This document shows, piece by piece, positions 50,101 through 61,825 of a DNA stretch of 64,000 nt. The DNA is from Alisma plantago-aquatica. Lineage: Eukaryota > Streptophyta > Magnoliopsida > Alismatales > Alismataceae. The translations under genes were made by a program, and so were the position numbers. Below the pieces are notes generated by a model. It was given only the letters and a program-made list of their open reading frames with translations, was not told the origin of the DNA and searched no databases. Each line of letters starts with the position of its first letter. The stretch's first letter is position 1. Where the stretch lies: positions 882,867,335 to 882,931,334 of the forward strand of contig OY856410.1 of assembly GCA_963693085.1 (NCBI GenBank). The letters run 5' to 3'.

Positions 50101-50608
50101 GGTTACTGGGGGCTTCCCAAACACAACATCAGTTGCTTTGAAAATTGTTGTCTTCTCTAGTTGTGGTAATAGAGATAACTCGAGCAAGTCCTACCCAATA
50201 AAGGGAGGGATAGAAAGAGACAACAATTGTGGGAGAGAAAGTTGGTGCTAGTACACCAACTAGAAGGGGACAACCCCTTCTTATATATTCATCTAGAATG
50301 ATAGGAGTTCCCGATGGTCTATGTTGACTAATATAGAGGCGAAGAGATTGTTGCCTACCGCTATGAAGGCAATGTCAAGCTTCCATCTGTGGTGATCAAT
50401 CAGGAGATGCTACAGACGTTGTTCGGTGACTTAAAGAAAGCAGCATACTGCATCGAGTGAATTTTCGTTGGACTTGCTCTAGGACTAGGTATTACCTCAA
50501 AACCATGCTTCCAATTACATTGTTGTTGACGTGATCTACTATTATAAGGGGAATATGCCAGTTAAATTTTTATTTCTGTTACCTGCTCTACTGCCATATT
50601 TTCCTACA
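47114..50608 (+). repeat. copia-2 5' LTR, split by a solo LTR
   Basis: Begins tgttggtattaaatg and ends ttcctaca. Hairpin motifs occur at 48190-48540 (gaaccgatcg, ccgatcagttc), and the TATA box at 50090-50098 (tataaaaag). The insertion 48594-50046 lies between the two. Confidence 0.88.
48594..50046 (+). mobile_element. Solo copia LTR with perfect 5-bp duplication
   Basis: 1453 bp, tgttggctaaatgg ... gtggtttttca, flanked by ctttg at 48589-48593 and 50047-50051. The sister 3' LTR shows the empty site (ctttg once, 57432-57436). It shares length, gtggactgactc/gtggaaccactct block and end block with the solo LTR at 8919. Hairpins TCTCGGTCGA / TCGACCGAGA occur at 48930-49140 and a TATA box at 49273-49281. 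From 49690 an 18-bp unit (gctacttcaaggaggaag) repeats three times. Confidence 0.92.
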
Positions 50609-50609
50609 T

Positions 50610-50624
50610 TGGTATCAAAGCCAC
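50610..50624 (+). other. copia-2 primer binding site
   Basis: tggtatcaaagccac, one base after the 5' LTR; complementary to initiator Met tRNA 3' end except for the usual variants. Confidence 0.9.
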
Positions 50625-50753
50625 ATCAATTTACTATATTTTAGGATAATCGATATGATCGGATTTTTGGTTTTATATTTATTTATTGCATATGATATGA
50701 ATACTTAAACTTATTAATGTGCTATCTGATTAAATACCACGTATGATCTCAAA

Positions 50754-50829
<76 letters not shown>

Positions 50830-52055
50830 GTTACTTTGCATGTGTCATCCTAAATCTAGTTTTTATGGTGGATGTGTAGAATGGTTATGGCCAATAACCC
50901 TAGATATCAATGCATGGGGGTTGTGTTTGTTTATTCCTATTTATATCTCGGTTTGCATACAGAGCCTCTACCTTCTCTTCCAATTGTAAAAGTATTAGTT
51001 ATCTCCTACATATGCTCCCTTTAAATGTAACTCAAGGTTTCTCTATTATCATATAATATGTAATAGCATTAGGATAGTTTAATTCTTGTTATGATGAGGA
51101 AGATGAGCCGCCCATTTCAGAAGACGCGTCGACCGACTGGTGGACTGAGGAGGACTGATGACAATAGGAGTCAAACCGATTGGCTGAAGGCCCAATCGAT
51201 CAACTGGAGGATTCAAAAGATGGTGGATTGGGGACCAGACAATCGAGGATATGACCAATCGACTAGCCAGGAGGCGAGCCGATCGGTTCTAGGGTTGAAC
51301 CGATCAATCTAGATTGGTTCAAACATAGATCTTCATCAACAATAGGTTTTTGAATGAGATGTAGACCTTAGGTGATGGTAATTCCTTGTGGCTCTAAGTA
51401 ATTACATTAGCATGGCGATAACCATCGCTTATGTTTTATTGCATGTTTATATTTGTGGGATATAGCATTTATATGATATGTAGTATAGTATGTAGTGATT
51501 GGATATGTATATATATTTATAAATACAACTCCCTTAATAACACATTAATTATAAGATGCTTTCATTAGCAACACACATGAAAAGTTTGATCGACAATGTG
51601 TGAGCACGCCAAGCGTGGTGCACTTTCCAACTCGTGGAAGTGTGATGGTAGTTATGCGAGCCTACCAAGCAGGGTGCATTACAATCATGTTGGCTTTTGG
51701 ATCAGGGTTAATTGGGTGTCCTAAATGAGATTAAGCACCTAGAAGTATGCAGATGATTATGGAAAAGAGTTGTGCATATTATCTATACAAGAATTGCATA
51801 AGATGCAATTGGAAAATGTTGCCTAACTTATGGACACTGGTGTTGGCTGGGTAATAATATAATTGTTTAGATCTTGGCTCACTAGAAGGTTTTACGCTGC
51901 AATTTTTTGAATTGATATGTGAGGGGTATCAATTTAAATAAAATGGTGAGAGTGATAATTAATTAAAGGCCTAATCAAATATTATAAAATTTTATTTAAA
52001 TCAAATCAAATCAAAAGTGTTTTGACAAAATGTAAATTTTCTCTTGTAGAATCAT
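50625..52055 (+). other. copia-2 leader with hairpins and microsatellite
   Basis: No coding sequence. It contains a compound microsatellite (TA)n(TG)n at 50756-50826. It also has a cluster of inverted motifs at 51110-51310 that includes a perfect 9-bp stem (GATCGGTTC at 51281-51289 with GAACCGATC at 51297-51305). The position between primer site and gag is where LTR elements place dimerisation and packaging signals. Confidence 0.6.
50756..50826 (+). repeat. Compound microsatellite (TA)n(TG)n
   Basis: About 17 TA units followed by about 18 TG units, inside the copia-2 leader. Confidence 0.95.
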
Positions 52056-52957
52056 ATGACAATCAAATTGTCATTGCAATCAGTCCTTAGGAAGGAAAAA
52101 CTTAACGGGACAAATTTCCATGACTAGTTTTGGACTTTTAGAAGGGTTCTCAATGATGAGCATAAGCTCTATATCCTAGATAAACCTATGCCAGAAATAC
52201 CTACTACTAATGCTCTAGGGCTAAGGTGGAAGCTTACTAGAAGCATGCCAATGATGCCTTAGACATAAAGCATCGTATGCTAAGTTGCATGAACTATGAG
52301 TTGCATGAGTAGTGTGAAGACATGGGGATACTTGAGATGGTGACACATCTTAAGAAAGTGAACCATAATCATACAAAGCAAGAAAGGTACAATGTCTCAA
52401 AGGTGCTCTTTGAGTGTAAGATGACAAAGAGAGATCCAATAGAGACACATGTGCTCAATATGATTGGACATGTGGAACATCTGAAAGAGTTGGGATTCTC
52501 GTTGAGCCAAGAGTTGGACATGGATATGATTCTACAATCGTTGTATGAATCATATAGCCATTTTATTGAGTGTTACCACTTGAATAACATGGCCATACTA
52601 CTGTCAGATTTGCTTGGCATGTTGATCAATGCCCAAGAAAGATTGAAGAAGGACATATCCATGATGATGATCAGTGGAGTGGAGCCTAAGGATGAAAGCA
52701 AGACCATGAAGAGTTTTGAGGCTAAGCATAGATCCAGATATTCACCGCTCAAGATAGGGAGAAAGAAAAGTACAAGAGGAATCTATCCTTTGTATTTGAA
52801 GGTATTCAAGAAGAAGAATATGGGGATAGAGATCTCCACTCCAGGTATATACATTATTGAAATAAATTTATCTACTTCTTTATTTTGGGTACTAGATACT
52901 GGATGTGGATCTCACATATGGTTGAATATGCAAGATCTGAAAAAAGTAGGCCTTTAA
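52056..52957 (+). pseudogene. copia-2 gag and start of protease
   Basis: Starts MTIKLSLQSVLRKEKLNGTN in one frame (stop after NFHD) and continues in another from 52322 for 211 codons: MVTHLKKVN, ERYNVSKVLFECKM, HVLNMIGHVEHLKELGFSLS and LLSDLLGMLINAQERLKK. Where copia-1 has its CCHC knuckle, copia-2 reads TRGIYPLYLKVFKKKN: the knuckle residues are absent, consistent with a small deletion. The protease DTG follows (FWVLDTGCGSHIW). Frame ends at 52957. Confidence 0.85.
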
Positions 52958-53480
52958 AAAATGGTGAGGTCAAACTGCAAGTCACAAATGGGGTGATTTG
53001 TTGCCACTGTAGTTGGAACTTATAATTTATCTCTGCCCACAGGGCTTGTAATAGAGTTAATGAACTGCTATTATGCACATGTGATAAATAGAAATATCAT
53101 TTTTGTATCTTATATGGACAAGGATGGATATGAATTTCATATTAAGAATGGCCGATATACTATTTCAAAAGATGATATCTTTTATGGCAGTGCCCCAATG
53201 TATTATGATCTTTATTTGTTGGATATAAAGACAAATATCTATAACTAAATACCAAAAGAATAAAAAGAAATAATTCAAAGAATATATATATATGCCATTG
53301 TAATCTAGGGCACATAAATAAGAATTAAAAATCTAGACCCCATAAAGATGGTTATCTGGACTCTTTTGATTTTGAATAAATAGAGACGTGTGAATCTTGT
53401 TTGTTGGGCAAGATGACCAAGACTCCTTTCACTGGTATCAATGAGAGGGTTGGTGATCTATTATGACTCATACATATTGA
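52958..53480 (+). pseudogene. copia-2 protease end and pre-integrase region
   Basis: GTYNLSLPTGLVIELMNCYY, NIIFVSYMDKDGYEFHIKNG, SAPMYYDLYLLDIKTN, then in shifted frames IRIKNL and DGYLDSFDF, CESCLLGKMTKTPFTGINER. This is the GAG-pre-integrase zinc-binding segment. Several stops. Confidence 0.75.
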
Positions 53481-53483
53481 TAT

Positions 53484-54330
53484 ATGATCCCTTTTAGAAC
53501 AAATGTTAATGGTGGGTATATGTACTTCATTACCTTCATTGATGACTTCAGTAGAAATGGTTATGTTTACCTGAAGAAACATAAATCAGAAACCCTTCAA
53601 AATTTCAAGGATTTCATGAATGAAGTACATAAACAACTTGGCAGAAGTATTAAGGTACTTAATTCTTATCAGGGTGGAGAATACCTAAGCCAAGAATTTG
53701 AGGACCTTCTTTGAGCCCATAGTATTGTATCATAATGGACTCCACATGAAACCACATAGCGTAATGGTGTATCAGAAAGAAGGAATCACACATTACTAGA
53801 TATGGTGTGATCAATGATGTTAGCTAAACTTTTGACTACCTTCTGGGTTATTCTCTTGAAACGGCCACATTTACAATAAATTGTGTACCATCTAAATATG
53901 TTCAAAATGCACCACATAATATATGGTATGAGAAGCATCCTAATGTGTCTTTTATGAAGATTTGGGGTTGTGAAGCTTATGTGATAAAGTAGTTTCCCAA
54001 ATATCTTGGACCTAAATTAGATAAATATTATTTTGTTAGATATCCTAAGGAAACCAAAGAATATTAATTTTATTCCAAATCTGATAACAAAGTGTCTGTT
54101 GTCAGAGATGTTGCATTCCTGGAAAAGGAATTTATTTCCAAAGGAATCTGTAGGAGGAAAGTAGAACTCAAAGAGGTTGGTGACCAATAAGAAAACATTG
54201 AACCAGAAGATATACAAGAGGAAAATGGAGAAACACAAATTGTTCTGGAATCTCAAATTCCTCAAGTAACACAGGAACCTCATAGATCTAGTAGGACATG
54301 CCTTGATCCTGAAAGATTTGGTTATATTGT
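53484..54330 (+). pseudogene. copia-2 integrase
   Basis: Reads PFRTNVNGGYMYFITFIDDF (first Asp region), RNGYVYLKKHKSE, then SIKVLNSYQGGEYLSQEFED, where the usual RSD-GGEY is NSYQGGEY, so the second catalytic Asp is Tyr. The Glu block GVSERRN follows after two stops. C-terminal LEKEFISKG-like sequence occurs near 54119. With one catalytic Asp changed, the copy is inactive even apart from the stops. Confidence 0.82.
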
Positions 54331-55430
54331 GACTCAAGAAGGTAATGAGTTGGTCATCAACGATGAGACAACAACCTATCTAAAAGCTACTAAGGGACCA
54401 CAGTCTAAGAAATGGCCTAAGGCCATGAGATCCGAGATGGAATCTATGTACACCAATAAGGTATGGACCTTGGTGGATCCACCTGAAGGGGTCAAACCTA
54501 TAGGGTGTAAATGGGTCTTCAACAAGAATACCTACATGGATGGTAAATTGCAAACCCATAAGGGTAGATTGGTTGCAAAGGGTTTCAGACAAGTTCAAGG
54601 TGTTGAATATGACTAAACCTTTTCTCCAATTTCCATGGTTAAGTCCATCGGGATCATGCTTGTCATTGCAGCTTATCACAACCATGAGATTTGGCATATG
54701 GATGTTAAAATTGCATTCCTTAATGGGAATCTTCTTGAGGATGTGTACATGACACAACTTGAGGGTTTTATAAATCCAAAGGATGCAAATAAAGTTCATA
54801 AGCTACAAAGGTCAATCTATGGATTGAAGCAAGCATATTAGAGATAGAATCTTCAATTTGACAAAACATTCAAAGAGTTTGGCTTTAGTCAAAATGAAGA
54901 TGAACCTTGTGTGTACAAGAAGGTTAGTGGAAGCAAGATTGCATTCCTCATATTGTATGTATATGACATACTATCGATGGGGAATGACATCACTAGTTTA
55001 CAGATGGTAAAGACTTGGCTGGGAAATACATTTTCTATTAAGCACTTATGTGAAGCATCCTATATCTTGGGAATCAAGATCAATAGAGATAGATCTAGAA
55101 GGCTTCTTGGTAAGTCAGAGTGCATACATTGACAAAATGTTGAAAAGGTTCAACATGGAGGACTCAAAGAGAGGAAACCTACCCATGACACATGGAGTTA
55201 CCATCTCTAGAGCCCAATGTCCCAGTTCCTGTGAAGAAAGGGGACACATGAGTAGGATTCCATATGATTCTGCGATTGGATCCATTATGTACACAATGTT
55301 GTGTACTCGTCTCGATGCCTCATATGCCTTGAGCATGACGAGTAGATATCAGTCAGATCCAGGTGATGCTCATTGGACAGTCATGAAGAACATCCTTAAG
55401 TACTTGAAGAAGAACTAAGGATCAGTTCCT
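54329..55430 (+). pseudogene. copia-2 reverse transcriptase
   Basis: KWPKAMRSEMESMYTNKVWT, GCKWVFNKNTYMDG, RLVAKGFRQVQGVEYD then a stop; EIWHMDVKIAFLNGNL (first catalytic Asp), LQRSIYGLKQA, and FLILYVYDILSMGND. The motif YVDD is YVYD (54956-54967), so a catalytic Asp is lost. After a frame change come GILPMTHGV-like and SAIGSIMYTMLCTRLDASYA. The connection segment NILKYLKKN ends near 55418. Confidence 0.85.
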
Positions 55431-55943
55431 GGTCTATGGTATAGAGGAAGGGTTGGTGGTAAAAGGTTACACAGATGCAAGCTTTCAAAGTGACAAATAT
55501 GATTATAGATTGCAGTCTAGATTTGTGTTTTTCCTCAATAACAGAGCTGTAATCTAGAAAAGTTCCAAGTAAGAGAGAGTTGTAGATTCTCAACAAAGGC
55601 TGAGTATATTGTTGCATTGAATGCATCAAAGGAGGTTGTTTGGATCAAGAAGTTCATTTTAGAACTTGGGGTGGTTCCAAGCATCAACAATGCAATTGAG
55701 CTATATTGTGACAACAATGGAGCTATTACACAAGCTAAGGAACTAAGATCGCATCAGGATTCCAAGCATATACAAAGGCAGTTCCGTCTCATATGAGAGA
55801 TCATATAGGGAGGAGATGTGAAGATTTGTAGAGTACCAACAGAGAGCAATGTGGTTGACCCCTTAAAAAAAGTACTTTCACAATGGAAGCATGAAGGTCA
55901 TGTTATATCACTTGGGATTAAAATCATGGGTGATTGGCTCTAA
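55431..55943 (+). pseudogene. copia-2 RNase H and pol end
   Basis: VVKGYTDASFQSDKYDY (catalytic TD), a frame change, AEYIVALNASKEVVWIKKFI (catalytic Glu), IELYCDNNGAITQAKE (catalytic Asp) and HQDSKHI. The end is LSQWKHEGHVISLGIKIMG and a stop just before the polypurine tract. This is the best preserved domain of the copy. Confidence 0.85.
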
Positions 55944-55958
55944 GTGCAAGTGGGAATT
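55944..55958 (+). other. copia-2 polypurine tract
   Basis: gtgcaagtgggaattt-like purine-rich sequence abutting the 3' LTR start tgttggtatg. Confidence 0.65.
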
Positions 55959-57994
55959 TGTTGGTATGTATGGCCAAGGATCCAATCATATGATGATTGT
56001 AATGGAATAATTTGTAAATGAATATCTTAATAATAAAGGCAAACTTCCAATTTATCTATTTTATTCAGTTGTGAAATAATGATGTAACATAATAAATGTC
56101 TAAAGAATGATGTTACTCAATGACGTATGTCTTTGGGTTGATGACCTAAACAATGAGATCATATGGATGCCAAGAGTATATACATTCTAGTTATGTCCCT
56201 AGATAGATGTTATTGTGGAAGGCTAATAGACATCAATAACACATAAGATTAGAGTGTGTGTTGGTTGATGATAAAATCTCATCACTCATGATATGTGATA
56301 TCCACAAACACATAGATACTTGTTAAGAGAATAGTGCATTGGACAAACCCACCATAAGAGTGATACATGGAAACTGTGATTGGTAGTTATGATCATCTCT
56401 TATAGTGTCGGTGGTGATTGTGGTTCTTAGACCTAAAGTCACTAAACTCATCACATGTAGTTTGGCATGCTTTGACATCATCCACTATGACCTTGAATAA
56501 GGGTTTCCATAAAAGTGATGATTGGGTGCAATGTGGCACGTGGAGATGACTATGAGTGATGTAGATGGTATTTGTCCCTCCTACAAGAGTATGATATTAT
56601 GGCCACTTGATAAGTGATATTGATAAATGCATGGTCATTATAATGTGAGTCAATATGTAATATTGAGCTTACATATATCTCCAATAGTTTGCTCTAGTTC
56701 AAGGAACAAAGATTGAATGTTGAAGAGGATGACAATTCCATGCCTAGAATTCAATCTGGATATCAATGACAAAGGAACTATACAAACACTATAACACCAT
56801 CCCAGAGTGTAGGTTGAAGTTGTTCTTCAACCTTCCAATTACTTGGGTAGCAATGATGTGCTACTAGATACCTCTCATTGCTTGTGATGTCATAAACTAG
56901 TTATGGACATTCACTACCAAAGTAACTTGGAACCTATAGGGTCACACTCATAGGATATACTTGGAATAGGAGTTTATTCATGACTGATGTTTAACTTGAT
57001 TACTAAAATATTTAGGTATTCAATTTAAACAAAAATTGACTGAGTGAACTTTGAACCAACCTATTTAAGTGTTGAACTGGTTGGTTGGAGTGTCAAGTTG
57101 ATTGGAAATTGCATTGGCTAAATTATGGTTGCACCAGAGCATGAGTCAACCGGTTCACTGAGTGAGCCGATTGGCTCAAGGTCACCAAATGATCAATTCA
57201 TGTGATGAACCACCCGGTTCATGGATCAATTCGATTGGATCAAGGATTAGTGTTGACATCATGTTATACATTAATTGGATATTAATTGTCAATACAATTG
57301 TGGTTGGGAAACATGATGAAATGACTGGTTCAAGGGTTGAACTAATCGAATCTCATGCCAACCGGTCGGTTCACCTCTGAACCGATAGTTTCACCACTTG
57401 CAGGATGCAATAAATTTTGAAATCATGTACCCTTTGACTCCCACACAAATTGGGAACCATGACCCTGACCCCCCTATAAATAGAGGGTACTGGGGGATTC
57501 CCAAACACAACATCAATTGCTCTGATAGTTTTTGTTTTCTCTAGTTGTGGTAACCGAGAAAACCCGAGCAAGTTCTACCTGATAAAGGAAGGCATAGCAA
57601 GGGAGAACAATTCTGGGAGAGCAAGTTGGTGCCACTACACCAACTAGAAGGGGACAACTCATTCCTATATGTTCATATAGAATGACAAGAGTTCTCGATG
57701 GTCCATGTGGACTACTATAGAGGTGAGGACGTGATTGCCTGCTTCTAGGAGGACAATGTCAAGCTATTATCTATGATGATCAACCAGGAGCTGCTGCAGA
57801 TGTTGTCCAGGTAAGACTTGAAGAAAGTGACATGCTACATCAAGGTAATTGTTGTTGGACTTGCTCCAGGGCTAGGTACTGCCTCGAAACCATCATTCCC
57901 ATTACATAGTTGTTTACACGATCTACTGTTATAAGGGGAATATGGTAGTTAAATGTTTTTCCCATTGCCTGCTCTACCGCAATATTTCCCTACA
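55959..57994 (+). repeat. copia-2 3' LTR
   Basis: 2036 bp, tgttggtatg ... ttccctaca. Hairpins at 57040-57400 (for example CGGTTCACCTCTGAACCG), TATA box 57475-57483 (tataaatag). It preserves the empty site for the solo LTR found in the 5' LTR. Confidence 0.9.
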
Positions 57995-59187
57995 ACAACA
58001 TACCCCATATTGTGTGTCAACAAGTCATGGTCAAACCCTAGATCCAAACCAAGGTCTAAATCTATGTATTAAATATTCAGATGGATTCGGGTTTATGCTC
58101 CTATAAATAAAACCCTAAAATGACCTTTTTATTGTTACTGATTTAGGTTGTGAAAATTATATATTTAGATAGATTACATTTTCAATATTTCAAAAATATG
58201 TATTCCCTAATTTCTAACGTATAGATAAAAAAAAATTCTTAGAACTCAAATTTCTATGACGTTCTGCTATGGTAGTTTGACTGTGAAATTCCTTTGTTTA
58301 GATCATTAGATATGAATTTTACAAGATTAAAAATAATTAGTGAAAATTCAAAAAAACTTGTATTCAATGTGTTGGAATTAGATCACCAAAAATATATCAA
58401 ATGATAGGTTAACTTTTTCTGATTCCAAAACATATTTTGGTTTTTTTTTAAAAATTGTACAATTAGTTATGAATTATCTAAGATAAATGATGTTACTGAA
58501 TTTATAATACAAAAATATGTCACACTCCATGACAGGGTAGCTGGTTAATTTCTAGAGCTCTAGAGGTTTAAAATCAAATGAAATAAATGGAAGAAAAAGA
58601 CAACCATTGAAGGTGTGACACGTAATATACCAAATCGAGGGCAAGTATGTAACCTACTTAGGCGATCGTCTTCTTTACAGTCAAAACACTCGATGAAACT
58701 CAAAATAGTGGAATAGGACTAAGAAGATGATGTCTGAATTTGTGAGATCACAACAATGGAATTGGAGAAAGTTTTGATTGGATTCCCCATCCCAAGTTGG
58801 TGTTCACGATTCTAATCAAGAGCATAGTGAAGGTTGGAAGCTCCATAGATGTCTTCCTTTATTACTGGGGTGATACAGAGTCTAAAACATTGGGACTAGA
58901 ATAAAGTACGAGTTTACAACACCTTCAACAAGTGTGAACTAGTACCACGAAGCTTTAGGTGAAAAAATTCCCGTGTTTAGCAACAAGAGGGCAAGAAATT
59001 GGAATTTAGGTCGAGAACAACATTATATTGGGGAAATAAGAGGGATACCTCGCATGACCCAATTGGTGGGGCAAGAAGCTTCACCCAGTCTTACTAAGTG
59101 AAACTAGTCATTTGATGGCCACTTTGATGGTCCCCACCTCTCTGTTGGAGTACATGTAGGCATCGTAGATGGCGAATGATGGGTAGG
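57995..59187. other. Non-coding, no recognised feature
   Basis: About 1.2 kb without a gene or a recognised repeat boundary. The target duplication of the next element begins at 59180. Confidence 0.4.
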
Positions 59188-60234
59188 TAAATTTGTTAAA
59201 ATGGGTTATTGACACACGGGCACCCGCGGGTTTACCCGTTTAATGTGGGTTTGGGCAGGGGTTATCACCACCTATTTATATATGGGTCAAACCCAGCCCC
59301 ACCCGTTTATTAGGCAGGTCACACAGGTCGACCCGCGGGCACCCACGGGTGACCTAATTGAAACTAAATAGTAAATTATGTAGATGTGTGCTTGTGGGCA
59401 TTTGAGGATATGATTGTATACTTAATGAGCATTTGAATAGGTAATATTGTGTACCTGCACGTAATATATATTTGACATACTTGAACTTACATGTATATAT
59501 ATTTATGAATTTTTTCTTTGTGTCTGCCTTTATAACATATGTGTACCTGCACGTAATATTGAATAGGTAATATTGTGTACCTGCACGTAATATTGTGGGC
59601 ATTTGTGTATACTTAATGAGCATTTGAATAGGTAATATTGTGTACCTGCACATAATATATATTTGACATACTTGAACTTACATGTATATATATTTATGAA
59701 TTTTTTCTTTGTGTCTGCCTTTATAACATATGTGTATTTGTCATAATAACAATCATTTATACTTTCCACTATTAGAAATGATAATATCATCCTAATATAT
59801 ATATTTTTTTTAATACAATGGCTCTTTTTTGTGTTGGACATCTACATGCATTGACAAACTGTTCCTCTTTTATATTTGACTTTAAACACAATAATTGAGT
59901 ATTTTTGGACCAATTTAAAATAACAAAATGTTGTTTTCTATTATGATTGACATGAAATGTAATAATCTAAATGGTATAGTTCATATTATATGGGAAAAAG
60001 AGTCACACGCAAAAAAACTAAAACTTATATTTATATTATTTATAACAAGAACTTTGAGTTTTAGTACAAGTTATATGGGTACCCACGGGTCGAACCATGA
60101 CACGTTGGGTCGGGTTTGGGTGAAGTTTTATACGACCCATTCAAAAGTGGGTATTTTTCTACCCGCATCCGCAAGACCCACACCCGCAATGACCCGAACC
60201 AAACCTGACCTGACCCACCTGTTTGACATGTCTA
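59188..60234. mobile_element. hAT-like non-autonomous element (1047 bp)
   Basis: Flanked by a perfect 8-bp duplication tgggtagg (59180-59187 and 60235-60242). Imperfect inverted ends: TAAATTTGTTAAA on the left and, in reverse, TAGACATGTCAAA on the right. Both arms are rich in acccgcgggt and gggtacccacgggt motifs in both orientations. The AT-rich centre contains a 191-bp direct repeat (59421 and 59612). No transposase. Confidence 0.82.
59395..59736 (+). repeat. 191-bp direct repeat inside the hAT-like element
   Basis: cttaatgagcatttgaatag starts at 59421 and again at 59612. The copies share the stretch from ggtaatattgtgtacctgca to gcctttataacatatgtgta, with a short extra copy of gaataggtaatattgtgtac between them (59560-59579 region). 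Confidence 0.85.
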
Positions 60235-60242
60235 TGGGTAGG

Positions 60243-61825
60243 TATAGCCTGATACAAAATAAGCATAATGGGAGGAACAATACTATCTTCCAGTGTCTTG
60301 GGGTGGTATTGGGATACCTTTGTATATACGTGATATCATGCGACACTCGAGAATCCCATTGGCACTTGAAAATAGGGCAAGCACAGAGCCCTTCCTCTGA
60401 CTGGAGATTAGGAGAAAGAATCATGGCCAAGTTAAGGATCATCCAACTCGGCTCAATGTGAGTAACACAAAGGGAAAGATAAAAAGAAGTGAGGAGGAGA
60501 GAAGAGAGAGAAAGAGGAAAGAAGAGATGAGGTGCAGGTCACGTGACGTGAGGAGTCCATGCGGACACATGCTTAAGGAAGGAGACAATTCATGTGCCGC
60601 AAGATGAAGACCCAATAGCTCAAATAGAGCCCAAACTAGCATGGCATACAAATCAGTGTGACACTTACACTATAGGTGAGGAGATGAGAAATCGAGCATG
60701 TGGCATAAAATTGGCAACTTAACTCAATCAAACTATAGTTCAATTTTCACATTGGCTTTGCATATTTCTAGATTATCTTCTTTTATTAAATTGGGTTTAA
60801 ATTTGACACCTAGATTATTTAGGACCCAAAGAATGTGATTTTGGGATTAAATTTAGGTTTTGAGATTATCTAATAGGAGTTCCATTATGATTAGTTTTCC
60901 ACTTAATTATATTCATATTTGGTACTATATTTTACCATTATATTTAACATTCTGGATTTAGTCTTCATTATCCTCATGTTATCATCATATGAATTTATAT
61001 CAGGTTATCTAGCACAAAATACGTTATTTTAAGAAATTAGTTAATTAGTCCATTAAAATCAATATAAAATTAAATAATGGCACAGTAATAACTCACACTT
61101 ACACCAAGCATCCAATTAGTGTCACATTATACAAATAGTCACATTATTGTCAAATAAATCAATTATTCATATTTATTCACATCTTGTAACCAATTGTACA
61201 CATTTAATCCCACATTAGCCATTCATGCATATTTATGTAAACCCAAACATTTATTAACCATATCTGAGTCACTATATGTACTAGTGAACAAGGTGAAACA
61301 TATTACATATTGATTAATTGATTTTTGCATCAAGCCACGGTTACATGATTAGATTCAGTCTATGTATATTAACATACGATATATGATTATACCACCTAAT
61401 GTCACTATTGTAACATGAAATTCATCACGGATGTTTATATTAAGATTAGTCAACTATAACTTAGGGTTTATGGTCAACATGATCATCATTCATCACACAC
61501 ACCTCATTAATGTGTATGATGTCCATGTTAGGTTCAATATCTCTCACTCATCATAACATTATGGTTTATTGGTTCATGACATGGTAGTGATCATGTGTAT
61601 CCACAACTAAGGTTAATATGTTTGTTACTCATATTTTGTACATTAAATATTCATTAGGGTTCAAACGTGTGCGTTAATCATCATATGATCATTACATGTT
61701 CATTATGGCACAACCCAACATATTAGAGTAAAACTCTAACCTTGTTTAGTTAATTCTACATATTCAACCACACCTCCAAATCACGGGATTATGATTTCTT
61801 GTGTCAAGAAAGTCAAATCTTAGTA
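60243..61825. other. Non-coding, no recognised gene
   Basis: Purine-rich ggagagaagagagagaaagag at 60493-60520 and AT-rich sequence beyond 60700. At 61825, read on the minus strand, TGTAACATACTAAGATTTG resembles an LTR start (compare 4972 and 6731), so 60700-61825 may be an LTR in minus orientation. Confidence 0.4.

Larger units (their letters stand above)
47114..57994 (+). mobile_element. copia-2: full-length Ty1/copia element
   Basis: Same family as copia-1 in opposite orientation: LTRs 47114-50608 and 55959-57994, primer site 50610-50624, gag to RNase H remnants, polypurine tract 55944-55958. Without the solo LTR in its 5' LTR the element is about 9.4 kb and the LTRs are 2037 and 2036 bp. 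The flanks gcaat and acaac do not form a convincing duplication. The LTRs differ by roughly one base in eight over the first 200 bp, so it is somewhat younger than copia-1. All ORFs carry stops. Confidence 0.9.

Noticed and set aside
47109..57999. Target duplication of copia-2
   Set aside because: gcaat and acaac share only the central caa, too little to claim.
59368..59841. Minus-strand repetitive ORFs
   Set aside because: They arise from the 191-bp direct repeat in the hAT-like element and have no coding features.
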